Origin: Phycisphaerae bacterium
GTDB taxonomy: Bacteria; Planctomycetota; Phycisphaerae; UBA1845
Reading direction: 5' to 3'
Length of the DNA: 64,000 bases
Assembly: GCA_029260075.1 (NCBI GenBank)
Contig: JAJDDY010000027.1
Location: 190,086 to 254,085, forward strand
Shown here: positions 46,637-55,739 of the stretch, piece after piece
Layout of the letters: each line of letters starts with the position of its first letter
Position numbering within the stretch: position 1 is the first letter of the stretch
Notes under the pieces: generated by a model
What the model was told of the DNA's origin: nothing
Seen by the model: only the letters and a program-made list of their open reading frames with translations
Database searches by the model: none
Position numbers and translations under genes: made by a program

Positions 46637-47275
46637 ATGTCCGACAAGACCACCGCACAGATTCCCAAGTACCGGTTGCACAAGCCGAGTGCACGAGGTG
46701 TCGTCCGCCTTAGCGGCCGCGACATTTACCTCGGCACACACGGCACGGCCGAGAGCAAGGAGCGTTACCGACAGGTCATCGCCGAGTGGCTGGCGAACAA
46801 CCGGCAGATAACCGCCGGGCGCGAGCTTGTCGAATCGACGCAGGGCCTCTGCGTCGCAGAGCTGATGCCGGCGTACCTGGACCACTCCGCGAGTTATTAC
46901 GGTAAGAATGGGCAGCCAACGCGCGAGCAGGGCAATATTCGGGATGCAATACGCAGCATTTCGCACTTGTACAGCAAAACGCTCGTCACCGACTTCGGGC
47001 CTAGCGAACTGAGATCGGCCCGACAAGGGATGATCGACGACGACTTGTGTCGCAACGTGATCAACTCTCGTGTGAATCGGATCCGCCGGATGTTCAAGTG
47101 GGGCGTCGAGCGAGAACTCGTCCCGCCCACGGTGCTTCACGCCCTTCAAGCAGTCACTCCGCTGAAGCGCGGCCGGTCCGCGGCGCGCGAGACTGAGCCT
47201 GCATGTCCGGTCTCGAAGATGAGCGTGGACGAAGAAACGATGCAATTGGCAGGATGGCGTCGAACGAGACGTTGA
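46637..47275 (+). pseudogene. truncated tyrosine recombinase (phage-type integrase N-terminal part)
   Basis: 212 codons from ATG 46637 (AAGAGGAG eight bases upstream). The protein matches the N-terminal half of planctomycete tyrosine integrases. A short arm-binding-like region (YRLHKPSARGVVRLSGRDIYLGTHGTAESKERY) precedes the SAM-like core-binding domain (residues ~65-175, ending NVINSRVNRIRRMFKWGVERELVPPTVLHALQAV and LKRGRSAARET). The catalytic domain with the R...H-x-x-R...Y residues is absent. After EPACPVSKMSVDEET the frame becomes unrelated and stops, as expected after a deletion. It sits next to tRNA-Gly, so it probably marks a past site-specific integration. It may still be expressed, but it cannot be catalytic alone. 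Confidence 0.75.
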
Positions 47276-47761
47276 CACGCGCGACGAAGTGCGCTACGAC
47301 GAGAATGCAACTCTACCGTCGTTTGTCGACAATCATCACCTGCTGAGCGCGAGTGGCCGCTACGATGGCCGCTTACGCTGCTCGGTTCTAAATTCAATTC
47401 ACCAACTATTCTCTGTTCAGATTCAGATGCGCGTTGAGCATCCAGGGCTCACTACATTCCGATTCCGATCGTAGTCAACGTAGATCGTTATCTTGGCAAC
47501 CGAACAAGCCCAAATCACCACAATGCACATGACGGAGAGCCGGAAAGCCCGACATCCCGCAGGCCGGAATGCCGGCAGCCAGCGGCCCACGGGGCATTCG
47601 AGCCCAGAAAAAGGTCTTGCGCTAGCCCACAGACTTGCGGTAAGCAGTAGATGCACGCTCTCAGGCCATCGGGATTGCCGGCAAGCAGGATATCCAAGTG
47701 GGCTCCGGGCGTGGAAGAACGACGAACGAAGGTTGAAGTGAACCGAATTGCGGAGGGAATT
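47276..47761. other. spacer between the two truncated mobile-element genes
   Basis: About 490 bases with no supported gene. CCGGAATGCCGG-type palindromes and GCCGGCAAGCAGGATATCC are present near 47565-47700. No integrase catalytic motif was found in any of the three forward frames. Confidence 0.5.
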
Positions 47762-48388
47762 ATGAAACAGAACACACCACTGGGAATCGTCATCGCCGTT
47801 GGGAACCAAAAAGGCGGCACCGGGAAAACCACAAACAGTGTGCATATTGCCGCGGCGCTTGGCCTGCGCGGGTACCGATGCTTGATCGTTGATCTCGATC
47901 CAGCCGCGGGAGCTACGCGTCATCTTGGCGTCCCTGAAAACAGCTTCGCTGGGTCGTTGGAACTTCTGACGACGGACGAGACCGTCCAAACGCCCGTAAT
48001 CACGGACGATCTTCCCAGAGGTGTGCACCTCGTCCCTTCCAGGCCTCAGCTTTCCGAATTGGACGTGCTGCTCTCGAAGTTCGTCGATCGGACGTGCATC
48101 CTGGATCGACCGCTGGCACTCGCCAGACAGCTCTATGACTTCGTGTTTCTGGATACGCCGCCGTCCGCCGCCGCCACCACGACAGTGGCGGCCTATGCGT
48201 CGTCGGAGTGGTTCCTTCTTTCGGCATTTCCGCATCCGTTGTCGCTTGGCGGACTTACGGAGGCATTCAACGACATCGCCGACGTGCGAGCCCGACGCAA
48301 GCCGGTGCCACACAAGTTCAACTTGCTGCCACCGGTACGGAACCGCTCCTGCGTCCTACCATTGCAACATATTCAGTTGGCTGACTAA
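47762..48388 (+). pseudogene. ParA/MinD-family ATPase, C-terminally truncated
   Basis: 208 codons from ATG 47762 (GGAGGG five bases upstream). The N-terminal ATPase core is intact: deviant Walker A KGGTGKTT at 17-24, VDLDPAAG (Walker A' region) and FVFLDTPPS (Walker B). Usual ParA proteins of this type run on for another 50-60 residues after 'FNDIADVRARRKP'. Here the sequence changes abruptly to a short unrelated tail (VPHKFNLLPPVRNRSCVLPLQHIQLAD). ParA proteins segregate plasmids or chromosomal cargo. With the neighbouring integrase remnant it suggests a decayed integrative element. A functional short ParA cannot be excluded. Confidence 0.7.
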
Positions 48389-48441
48389 CCGCTCGCGCGT
48401 CTGCACGATCCTATTCGTCTACCCGCTGATCCAATTGTCGC

Positions 48442-49893
48442 TTATCCGCCGAGCAGTGACAGCACATTTTGCGACTGGGCGTTGGCGATGGCGACGATGC
48501 TGTTGCCGGCTTGCACCAGAATCTGAGCACGCGTCAACTCTGAAGTTTCTTCGGCGAAGTCGGTGTCACGAATCACGGATTCGGCAGAGATCAGATTCTC
48601 CGTCGTAATCTGCAACTGCCTGATGTTCGGCTGCAGCGTGTTGCGTTCGAACGCGCCGAGCCGGCCTCGCAACACGGCCACTTCGGTGATCACGGACTGT
48701 ACGGTTTTCGAAGCCTTGGTGAAGTTACCGCTGCGCAGCTCATTCGTCTGACCACTTTGCAACTCAGACAGGAACCCGGTGATCGCGTCTCCAAGCTTGT
48801 TGGCTTGCATGCTCTTGACGCCGATGTTTTCCTGCAGGTTCGTGTTGACCTGTGGTCCAAGCTGGAAGAGCGCCCCGCCCTCGGTCACAGCGAACGTCGA
48901 TGACCCGAGACCCGTGCCTCCGTTGCCAAAGGTTTCGTTGAGTTCAACCTCAAGTTTCAGCAGCGAAGAGCTGAACGACAACTTCAGTCCATCGGACGTC
49001 GCGGAGATACCATTGACGGAAGCCGTCGCATCACGCCCTGCAGCGCGGCTGTTGGTGATTCCGGCTCGGTTGGTCAGCGCAAAACTCGCGGAAGTCCCGA
49101 TGGTGGACACCGAAACGAAAGCGTCACCCCCATAGTCTTGGCTGAGGATACGCATACCGGCGGACCCGGCGGTACCGCTGACGACCGCGGTAACACCGGT
49201 CGCGTCCACTTGCGCGTTGATCGCAGCCACCATCTCCACAGTGGTCGCGCTGGCCGGGAAGGTGAGTGCAATCACGCCGTCGGGACCGCGAACATCCACA
49301 TTCACCGCACTGGCCCCGAGTCCGGGACCAGAGAACGCCAACTGCGCCTGCTGCGCCGAAACGGAGACGTCCACGGTAACGCCAACGAACGATTGCGTTC
49401 CGAACTTGGCCGCCAATATGTCCACGTCTGCGAGCGTGGCCGCCGTCACACCGCTGGTGACATAGTCCAACTCACCGTTGATGAGCTTGCGACCCGCGAA
49501 GGTGGTCGTGTTGGCAATGCGCGTGATGGAATCGATGGCGTTGTCGATTTGCAGCTGGTTGGCGGCGATCTCCTCGTCGGAGAACGCTCCGCTGTTCGCC
49601 GCTTCGACGACCAACGCTTGAATGTCGGTCAAGAGCGTCTGCACTTCGTTGAGCGCCCCCTCCGTCGTGGCGATGACGTTGATCGCACGGCTGGAGTTGT
49701 CGATCGCCTGACCCACAACCGATATCTCCGAGCGCAAGCGCTCCGAGACGATCAGCCCCGCGGGGTTATCCGCACCGCGGTTGATCTGCAAACCACTCGA
49801 AAGCCTTTCGAGCGATATCCGCAGCGACTGCTGCGATTTTTGTAGCTGCCGCTGCGCTACGAGCGACGGCACATTGCTGTTAATACGTGACAT
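48442..49893 (-). CDS. fliC: flagellin
   Basis: 483 residues from ATG 49893 (GGGAGG seven bases upstream). The D0/D1 N-terminal signature is complete (SRINSNVPSLVAQRQLQKSQQSLRISLERLSSGLQINRGADNPAGLIVSERLRSEI), and the C-terminal D0/D1 is present (ETSELTRAQILVQAGNSIVAIANAQSQNVLSLLGG). The middle (about 165-320) is a variable surface domain containing a flagellin-hook-IN-like segment (AVNVDVRGPDGVIALTFPA). It polymerises into the filament after export by the flagellar type III system. It is the last gene of the operon, just downstream of fliW and csrA, which control its translation in other bacteria. No sigma28 promoter was found in the 68-base gap from csrA. Confidence 0.95.
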   Translation of the reverse strand: MSRINSNVPSLVAQRQLQKSQQSLRISLERLSSGLQINRGADNPAGLIVSERLRSEISVVGQAIDNSSRAINVIATTEGALNEVQTLLTDIQALVVEAANSGAFSDEEIAANQLQIDNAIDSITRIANTTTFAGRKLINGELDYVTSGVTAATLADVDILAAKFGTQSFVGVTVDVSVSAQQAQLAFSGPGLGASAVNVDVRGPDGVIALTFPASATTVEMVAAINAQVDATGVTAVVSGTAGSAGMRILSQDYGGDAFVSVSTIGTSASFALTNRAGITNSRAAGRDATASVNGISATSDGLKLSFSSSLLKLEVELNETFGNGGTGLGSSTFAVTEGGALFQLGPQVNTNLQENIGVKSMQANKLGDAITGFLSELQSGQTNELRSGNFTKASKTVQSVITEVAVLRGRLGAFERNTLQPNIRQLQITTENLISAESVIRDTDFAEETSELTRAQILVQAGNSIVAIANAQSQNVLSLLGG

Positions 49894-49961
49894 GAGCAAT
49901 CCTCCCTGATTGCCCCGTGTGCTCTACAAGCACCGAGACATGTCGTTGGGGTCGGTTCCAA

Positions 49962-50348
49962 TCACTTCGGTGCGTCGGGTACATCTGAATCCGATGGCCG
50001 ATCGCATGGCTTGGCGTCCACTGAATCTTCAGGGAGCGCCGGGGCGTCCGTGCCCTGCGACCGGGGCGGAGTCGTTCCGGTACCCGAGTCGCTTGAGACT
50101 TCCTTCTCTTCCGATCTATGATTCACCGCGTCCTGCTCGATTGCTTCCGAGACATCGCGCGGGCTCAATGTAGCTGCTTGCTCATTTTCGCGTTTGATCG
50201 CATCGTAGACTTCTTTGCGATGGACCTTGATGCGCCGCGGCGCGGTAATTCCCAAACGCACCTTGTCACCGCGAATGTCGACCACGGTGATTTCCACATC
50301 GTCGCCGATCATGATCGTCTCATCACGTTGTCGTGACAGTACCAACAT
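49962..50348 (-). CDS. csrA: carbon storage regulator CsrA with long acidic tail
   Basis: The N-terminal ~60 residues are a standard CsrA (MLVLSRQRDETIMIGDDVEI, then RGDKVRLGITAPRRIKVHRKEVYD), a homodimeric RNA-binding protein that represses translation by covering GGA sites. Beyond it comes a Glu/Ser/Pro/Asp-rich tail of about 65 residues, while most CsrA proteins end near residue 60-75. The ATG 50348 follows AGGAAGGAG. It lies between fliW and flagellin, the arrangement in which FliW binds CsrA and frees flagellin mRNA when flagellin is scarce. Tail function is unknown. Confidence 0.95.
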   Translation of the reverse strand: MLVLSRQRDETIMIGDDVEITVVDIRGDKVRLGITAPRRIKVHRKEVYDAIKRENEQAATLSPRDVSEAIEQDAVNHRSEEKEVSSDSGTGTTPPRSQGTDAPALPEDSVDAKPCDRPSDSDVPDAPK

Positions 50349-50558
50349 CTCTGGCTCCTTCCTGGCCGATCCCCGACATCAATGGCGGAGCGTGTGTTGC
50401 GGACGACCTACACGATGGGTCGAAGCAAAGCGAACGAGCCGTCCAAGCGGCGTGTCGTCGCGTGCTGTGTTCGTCCGAACGCACTTCGGCATACTCGACA
50501 CGGGACCGGGAATGCGATGATTCCGGTTCCCGTATTGTGGTCTCGACCACGCACCATG

Positions 50559-51008
50559 TCAGGCCGTTCTACTCAGCGTCTCGCTCTTCGAAACGCGCAT
50601 CAATGGCCGGCGCGTCGCGTAGCGCTTGTCACTAAGAACGAGTTGTCGAGCGTGGCGGTTCGCAACATTCACGACCAGCGGTCCCTGGAAGTTTCCGGTC
50701 AACAGGTCACCCACCTTGTTCACGATGACAAAAACCTGGGCACTGTCGGGTTCCGTCAGGCCGATACATTCCAGTTCTTCAAGTTTGACCGGCACCTGGA
50801 AGTCCGCCACAAACAATCGCGGATCACAAACCACGAACGCAAGATCGGGCGTATCGACCGACTGTAGCCAGTAAAACCCACTGCCTTCGCCCGTCTGCAC
50901 GAGGGCATACCGTTTCTGGTCGGGGAATCCGAGCACACCTTCATCGAAGGCAATCAATCGTTCCGGATCCACTTCCAGTTGTCCAAAACGCGACGTACTA
51001 ATAATCAT
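50559..51008 (-). CDS. fliW: flagellar assembly factor FliW
   Basis: 149 residues. The family features are clear: MIISTSRFGQLEVDPERLIAFDEGVLGFPDQKRYALV, the DPRLFVADFQ region, and VFVIVNKVGDLLTGNFQGPLVVNVANRHARQLVL near the C-terminus. FliW binds flagellin and allosterically inhibits CsrA. ATG 51008 has GGGAGG six bases upstream; the longer upstream frame is not used. It is followed by csrA and flagellin and preceded by flgL, a conserved order. Confidence 0.95.
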   Translation of the reverse strand: MIISTSRFGQLEVDPERLIAFDEGVLGFPDQKRYALVQTGEGSGFYWLQSVDTPDLAFVVCDPRLFVADFQVPVKLEELECIGLTEPDSAQVFVIVNKVGDLLTGNFQGPLVVNVANRHARQLVLSDKRYATRRPLMRVSKSETLSRTA

Positions 51009-51209
51009 CGCGAACCTCCCTTTTGCAATTCCTATTGAGGCTGGTCGCAAGACGTAGTGACGCATCTCCGTCACTCGCTGCCACTTGCGTGTGAGACACA
51101 CCGTGCGTCCCACCTCGATCTCCAATCGAGCAACCCAATTCGATACGACCGCCGTGCTTTGACGCAGCCGCATTGTTCATCATCTACCGTCCAGTCGCGT
51201 GCTCGCTCG

Positions 51210-53150
51210 CTATCTCAGAAAGTCCGACAAGGACAAGCCAAGCAGGGTCGAACTCGCCTGGATATTGGCTTGAAACTGCGTCAACGCAGATTGCAACTCC
51301 GTCGCCGCCGAAGCAAAGTCCAAGTCTTGAATCTCCGAGAGAAACCGCTCGGTCGTGATCGCTGCCTCCTCCACCTGAGCCTTCTTCGACGACATGGCTT
51401 GAGCACGCGCGCCGATGATGCCGTGATGCTGGATGACTTCCTCACGAAGCGTATCCAAGCGTCCGCCAGCCAGTCCGATCGCGCGGGTGTCGTTCGAACG
51501 AAGCGCCGCCTCCAGGTCCACCAACGCGCCCAATACGCCTTCGGTGCGTGTTGGGTTGACGTCCGCACCAAACAGCTCTTTCGCTTCCGCATCGAGGGTC
51601 TGCGAAAACCCGAGATCAGTAGCTGCGGTGGACAAATTGATTGAGGCTACTGAGAGCACCTCGCTGCCGCCGGACGTGTCCGCCAGAACGATGCCGTTGC
51701 CGGTGCTGGTCAACGACGCCGTAACCGACACACTAGCTTCGCTGGCGGCGTCATTGATCAGGGTGATGACCGCGCCGATCGTATCCGCGCCATCCAGGTT
51801 GACCTCGAAGGTCGACCCATCCTTCGCGGTGACGCGCAGATCTTCCTTGCCCTCTGCGAGACCAACGCCTAGACCGAAATTCAATTGTTGCAGCGTGGTG
51901 GCGTCGTCCAGCGTACGAATGCCCAGGTCCCGCGCCGTCGTTCCACCGTTCTCTCCGATGGAAAGCGAAGTTCCTGACGATTGATTGAACACGTCGATGG
52001 CCGTACCCGCTTCGTTGATCCGCGCGCGAACAGACACACCGGCGTTGTTGATCGTGTTGATAACATCCTGCACCGTCTTGGCCGCGCTCAGGTCGATGGT
52101 GATTTCGTCGCCGCCGTTGGTCACCCGGAATCCGCTGTCCAGATCGATACCCGAACCGCCGGCCAGGGCCTCCACCGGTGTCAACCGCGTCAACTTTGGC
52201 TGAATCGATTGCCCGGTGATCACATCGCTCGTTGCCGGCGTCGTAAGAATCCCAAGACCGATCGCAACCTGACCACCACCGGTGTCGGTGATCGAAACGT
52301 CCGATCCGCCCGGTGTGATGATCAATCCGGTCGCCCCCAGCTCGGCTGTTAGCGCCGCACCGGCTTCACCGGCCACCGTGTTGATCCGCCCAACGATGTC
52401 TCCGATCGTGTCGACACCCTCAAGATTCACGCTGAACACACCGGCGCCGTCGATCTCATTGAACACAAGCGTGCCCGTCTGGATCGCAGCGCCTGTCGCG
52501 CCGGTGATGTCGTCCAATCGCGCGGACCCCTCAAGCGAAGGTGAGAGGTCGACATTGGTAGTGATCGGATCCGACAGGGCACCGAACAGCTCGTTGCCGG
52601 GCATCGAAGTCGCGGCGAGCACGCCGTTGTCGGTTCGGGTGAGCAGCGATTGAACGTCACCGACGTAAATTAGACCGTTGCCCGTATCAATGAACGGCGC
52701 ATCCGTGGTTTCTCGACCGGCGAAAATGTACCGACCATTGAGCGTGCGGTTGCCGACCGATTGAATAGCCTGCCGAATTCGCGCTACGACTTCCGCCTCC
52801 GAATTCCGCTCCGCCGCCGTCGTGAGATCGCCGACAGTCTGGACCGCAATAGTCGACGCTTGCACGAGCAGGTCGCTAAGCTCTGTCATCGCGCTGTCTG
52901 CTGCGGAGAGCAGGTTGTCGCCGTGACGCACATTGGCGATAAGTTGTTCCTGCCGCAAACGTGCCTGCGTGAGATCCATCGCGCGAGCGGCAGCCACCGG
53001 ATCTTCGCTCGGCGTAATAAAGCTCCGCCCGGAGGCGATCCGTGTTTGCGACGCGAACAGGCTACGCTGCGTCACGCGCAGAGAATCGACGATGAGATCC
53101 GTACGCATGTTTTGACTAATGCGTGATAAATTGACCGGGCTAATTGCCAT
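51210..53150 (-). CDS. flgL: flagellar hook-associated protein 3 with large insertion
   Basis: 646 residues, about twice the length of enterobacterial FlgL (near 317). The N-terminal D0/D1 region is typical (SQNMRTDLIVDSLRVTQRSLFASQTRIASGRSFITPSEDPVAAARAMDLTQARL), as is the C-terminal part (QDLDFASAATELQSALTQFQANIQASSTLLGLSLSDFLR). Inserted between them are three successive flagellin-IN-like units (approximately residues 225-300, 335-405 and 430-510), each with a 'D-T-I-x-D-V/I-x2-I/N' strand-helix motif such as GVDTIGDIVGRINT, TVQDVINTINNAG and GADTIGAVITLIND. It joins hook to filament. The insert should be exposed on the surface of the junction. Confidence 0.92.
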   Translation of the reverse strand: MAISPVNLSRISQNMRTDLIVDSLRVTQRSLFASQTRIASGRSFITPSEDPVAAARAMDLTQARLRQEQLIANVRHGDNLLSAADSAMTELSDLLVQASTIAVQTVGDLTTAAERNSEAEVVARIRQAIQSVGNRTLNGRYIFAGRETTDAPFIDTGNGLIYVGDVQSLLTRTDNGVLAATSMPGNELFGALSDPITTNVDLSPSLEGSARLDDITGATGAAIQTGTLVFNEIDGAGVFSVNLEGVDTIGDIVGRINTVAGEAGAALTAELGATGLIITPGGSDVSITDTGGGQVAIGLGILTTPATSDVITGQSIQPKLTRLTPVEALAGGSGIDLDSGFRVTNGGDEITIDLSAAKTVQDVINTINNAGVSVRARINEAGTAIDVFNQSSGTSLSIGENGGTTARDLGIRTLDDATTLQQLNFGLGVGLAEGKEDLRVTAKDGSTFEVNLDGADTIGAVITLINDAASEASVSVTASLTSTGNGIVLADTSGGSEVLSVASINLSTAATDLGFSQTLDAEAKELFGADVNPTRTEGVLGALVDLEAALRSNDTRAIGLAGGRLDTLREEVIQHHGIIGARAQAMSSKKAQVEEAAITTERFLSEIQDLDFASAATELQSALTQFQANIQASSTLLGLSLSDFLR

Positions 53151-53168
53151 AATCGCCGTGTTCTCTAG

Positions 53169-54884
53169 CTACCGCACCAGGGTCAGAAGTTCATTGATCA
53201 AGTCATCGACGACGCGCACAAAGCGCGACGTGCCTTGAAACGCACGTTCGTATTTCAATAGCGAAATCGCCTCTTCATCGAGGTTCACACCGCTAACGCT
53301 TTCGCGCTGCGCCGACAGTGACGCCAGAATCGACCCGGTCGCTTGCACGTCGTCGTTTACCGCCGCAGCGCGCACCGCAACTGAGTTGGCGATCGAGCGT
53401 TGGAACCCGATCAGAGAGAGTTCCCGAAGGCTTGAGACCCCCGCTGTGTCGAGCGCCGCGATCCGACTGGCGTTCGTTCCATCGCCGGGGAGAAACTCAG
53501 ACGCCGCAGCCAGAAGAAACGAATCTCGTTCGAGGGCCTCGTTGACCGCGATCGTGGTCGCGTCGCTCCCGGTAAAAAACGTATTGATGCCCAGCGCGGC
53601 GAGTACACCCGACGTATCCTCGCGCGAAGTCTGACCGTCGTTGCCAAACGTGAACGAAAATCCGTCGTCGGCCGTGAATTCCAAACGGTTGTCGATCGTG
53701 ATCGAAGCGGTGACGCCGGTCACCTGGTTGTTGAATTCGTCGCGTAGTGATTCCAGCGTGGTGACGTCACTCGGGTCGACGTCGATCCGGTAGGCGACGG
53801 GTGTTCCCGTAGCCGTATCCGCTACGGCGATGAAGAAACTTCCGTTCGTCGGCGTCGTTGTCAGACCGGCGGAACTCGCACCCAAGGGCACATCGGTCGC
53901 AAGCACATCCTGCGCCCCCACGACCGAAGCAAACCCAACAAGCCCCTGCCCATCCGCGTGAATCTTGTTGACTTCAGCGATGAGCGCTGCGGCCAATTCG
54001 TCAATCTTCTCGATTTGAGCGTTACGGTCTCGACCGACCAACAGCCCTTCGAGTGATCCGCCCTGAACATCCACCTGCTGATTCGTATCTGCGAAGCGAA
54101 CCGTTGTACGGATCGTATCACCCTCGGTTTCACTCACCGCCACGAGACCGCGCACCGAATTCCCTTGAACGAGTGCTTCGTTGGCGATGTAGACGTTGAC
54201 CGTTCCGTTGGGTTGCTCGCGCACCGTGACGTCAAAGCGCTCGCTCAAGCGCCGCAACGCCGCGTCGCGTTGGTCGCGAAGTCCGGTGGCTTGCCCCCGC
54301 CGCCCCGCCTCAGCCGTCGTGATGTCTTCATTCAAGCGTGCAATGTCACGGGCGATGGTGTCGGCTTCTTCGACGATAACCGTGATCTGTCCGTCGGCGT
54401 CGTTGGAGATCGTGGTCATCTGAGCGCGAAGTGTCCGAAGCGATTCCGCCAGACGCGCCCCGCTGTTGACGACGAGGTCGCGGATGGCTGGATCTTCGGG
54501 TGTGTTCTGTAGTTCGTCGAACGCGTGAAAGAAATCCGCCAGACCGGTCCCCACACCGGACTGCGACAACTCGTCAAAGAGCGGTTCGAGCTGCGCTAGC
54601 GATCCTTGCTGAGTTATCGCCGATTCGTTCGCCCCGATCGCAAGCCGCATGCGCGACTCGAGCGCTTCGTCTATGTTGCGCTGAATCTGATTCAGCGCCA
54701 CGCCCGCGCCAGGTTGAAGTTCGCCGGAAATGGGCGTGCCCTGAATTGGGTCAAGCAGTGGCGTCAGTCTTGTGAAGTCGGGACTGGACGCACTGCTGAT
54801 ATTGTTACCGACGACATTCAGCGCCCCCTCATACGTGAGGATCGCCGATCGGCCAATCTGTAGTGCGGAGTTAAGGAGTCCCAT
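53169..54884 (-). CDS. flgK: flagellar hook-associated protein 1
   Basis: 571 residues. The N-terminal rod/hook helix is clear (MGLLNSALQIGRSAILTYEGALNVVGNNISSASSPDFTRL), as is the C-terminal coil (LDEEAISLLKYERAFQGTSRFVRVVDDLINELLTLVR). It is the first junction protein between hook and filament. The middle carries the usual beta-rich domains. It follows flgN (probable chaperone) by 6 bases on the minus strand and precedes flgL by 18 bases, so they share one transcript. The stop of flgN (GGATAG) lies near its ribosome site. Confidence 0.95.
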   Translation of the reverse strand: MGLLNSALQIGRSAILTYEGALNVVGNNISSASSPDFTRLTPLLDPIQGTPISGELQPGAGVALNQIQRNIDEALESRMRLAIGANESAITQQGSLAQLEPLFDELSQSGVGTGLADFFHAFDELQNTPEDPAIRDLVVNSGARLAESLRTLRAQMTTISNDADGQITVIVEEADTIARDIARLNEDITTAEAGRRGQATGLRDQRDAALRRLSERFDVTVREQPNGTVNVYIANEALVQGNSVRGLVAVSETEGDTIRTTVRFADTNQQVDVQGGSLEGLLVGRDRNAQIEKIDELAAALIAEVNKIHADGQGLVGFASVVGAQDVLATDVPLGASSAGLTTTPTNGSFFIAVADTATGTPVAYRIDVDPSDVTTLESLRDEFNNQVTGVTASITIDNRLEFTADDGFSFTFGNDGQTSREDTSGVLAALGINTFFTGSDATTIAVNEALERDSFLLAAASEFLPGDGTNASRIAALDTAGVSSLRELSLIGFQRSIANSVAVRAAAVNDDVQATGSILASLSAQRESVSGVNLDEEAISLLKYERAFQGTSRFVRVVDDLINELLTLVR

Positions 54885-54890
54885 CGCGTG

Positions 54891-55400
54891 CTATCCCATC
54901 ATCTCGAAAATGCCGGCGGTTGGCACCGTAACCACGGCGCCATCACCGGCGTACCCTGTGGGTTGTTCGTCCGCAGGCCGTACCGACGCGAAGACCCATC
55001 TGAGGTGGCCCACGACTTCGCGGGCGACGACCGACACAGTGGCGTTCGTCCTGGCGACCAAAGCGACGGCATCGCGTAATCGGTCGACAACACAAACCAA
55101 CCCGTCCCGCGCGCCACCCGACAATCGCGCCGTAAGTTGCGACATCGTCATCGTTCGCCCGGCGCCTTCGGGAAGTTGCCAATCGTTGGCCATGGCGTCC
55201 ATAAGCTGCAAACGCAGGCCGTTTCGCTGCTCGATAGACCGCACCAACGCCACCTCGCGCTCACCGACACGCTGCATGGCAGGCAGATCGGCCCGACGCA
55301 TGGCGTCCAACTTCAATTGCAACACGTCGGCCAACTCCATCTGCAACTGGCACAGGGCGTCGAGTAACCGGGAAAATTCTCTTAGACGTTTTTGTTCCAT
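54891..55400 (-). CDS. flgN: FlgN-like flagellar chaperone
   Basis: 169 residues, mostly helical, beginning MEQKRLREFSRLLDALCQLQMELADVLQLKLDAMRRADLPAM. This resembles the coiled-coil of FlgN, the cytosolic export chaperone that binds the C-termini of FlgK and FlgL. Sequence identity to known FlgN is weak; the assignment rests on size, helical form and position directly before flgK-flgL. ATG 55400 is chosen; TTG 55412 is possible and neither has a good ribosome site. Confidence 0.7.
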   Translation of the reverse strand: MEQKRLREFSRLLDALCQLQMELADVLQLKLDAMRRADLPAMQRVGEREVALVRSIEQRNGLRLQLMDAMANDWQLPEGAGRTMTMSQLTARLSGGARDGLVCVVDRLRDAVALVARTNATVSVVAREVVGHLRWVFASVRPADEQPTGYAGDGAVVTVPTAGIFEMMG

Positions 55401-55422
55401 AACGTTTGCCAAATCTTGGTAG

Positions 55423-55737
55423 TTACTGCTTCGTTTGCGCTCCAGCGCCCATCAGTTCCGCCTGACGCGAAAACTGCCGGCTGATCGCAGCCATCGGTCC
55501 GCGCTGTATCGTCATGCCGAGTTCTTCCGCGATCAATCCATGCAACTGCGCCGTGAACACTTCCTCGCCGCGACCACCGTGACCATACTCTCCCTTGAGC
55601 GAACTCTCGCGCATCGCCTTGAGGAGCGTCCCGAAGAACACTGAACCAATGACGCGCCCGGTCGTTTCCTTAACGCGACGCACCTGGTCGGTGCCCGTTG
55701 TCGGGGCGGTTGCGGATAGCATGGATTCCACGTTCAC
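55423..55737 (-). CDS. flgJ: rod-binding protein FlgJ, N-terminal domain only
   Basis: 104 residues. The rod-binding domain is recognisable (SVFFGTLLKAMRESSLK, then EEVFTAQLHGLIAEELGMTIQRG), but the C-terminal muramidase domain of enterobacterial FlgJ is missing, as in many other phyla. It helps cap the growing rod; wall cutting must come from another enzyme. GTG 55737 follows GAGGGG at the end of flgI. The gap to flgI is two bases. Confidence 0.88.
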   Translation of the reverse strand: MNVESMLSATAPTTGTDQVRRVKETTGRVIGSVFFGTLLKAMRESSLKGEYGHGGRGEEVFTAQLHGLIAEELGMTIQRGPMAAISRQFSRQAELMGAGAQTKQ

Positions 55738-55739
55738 AC

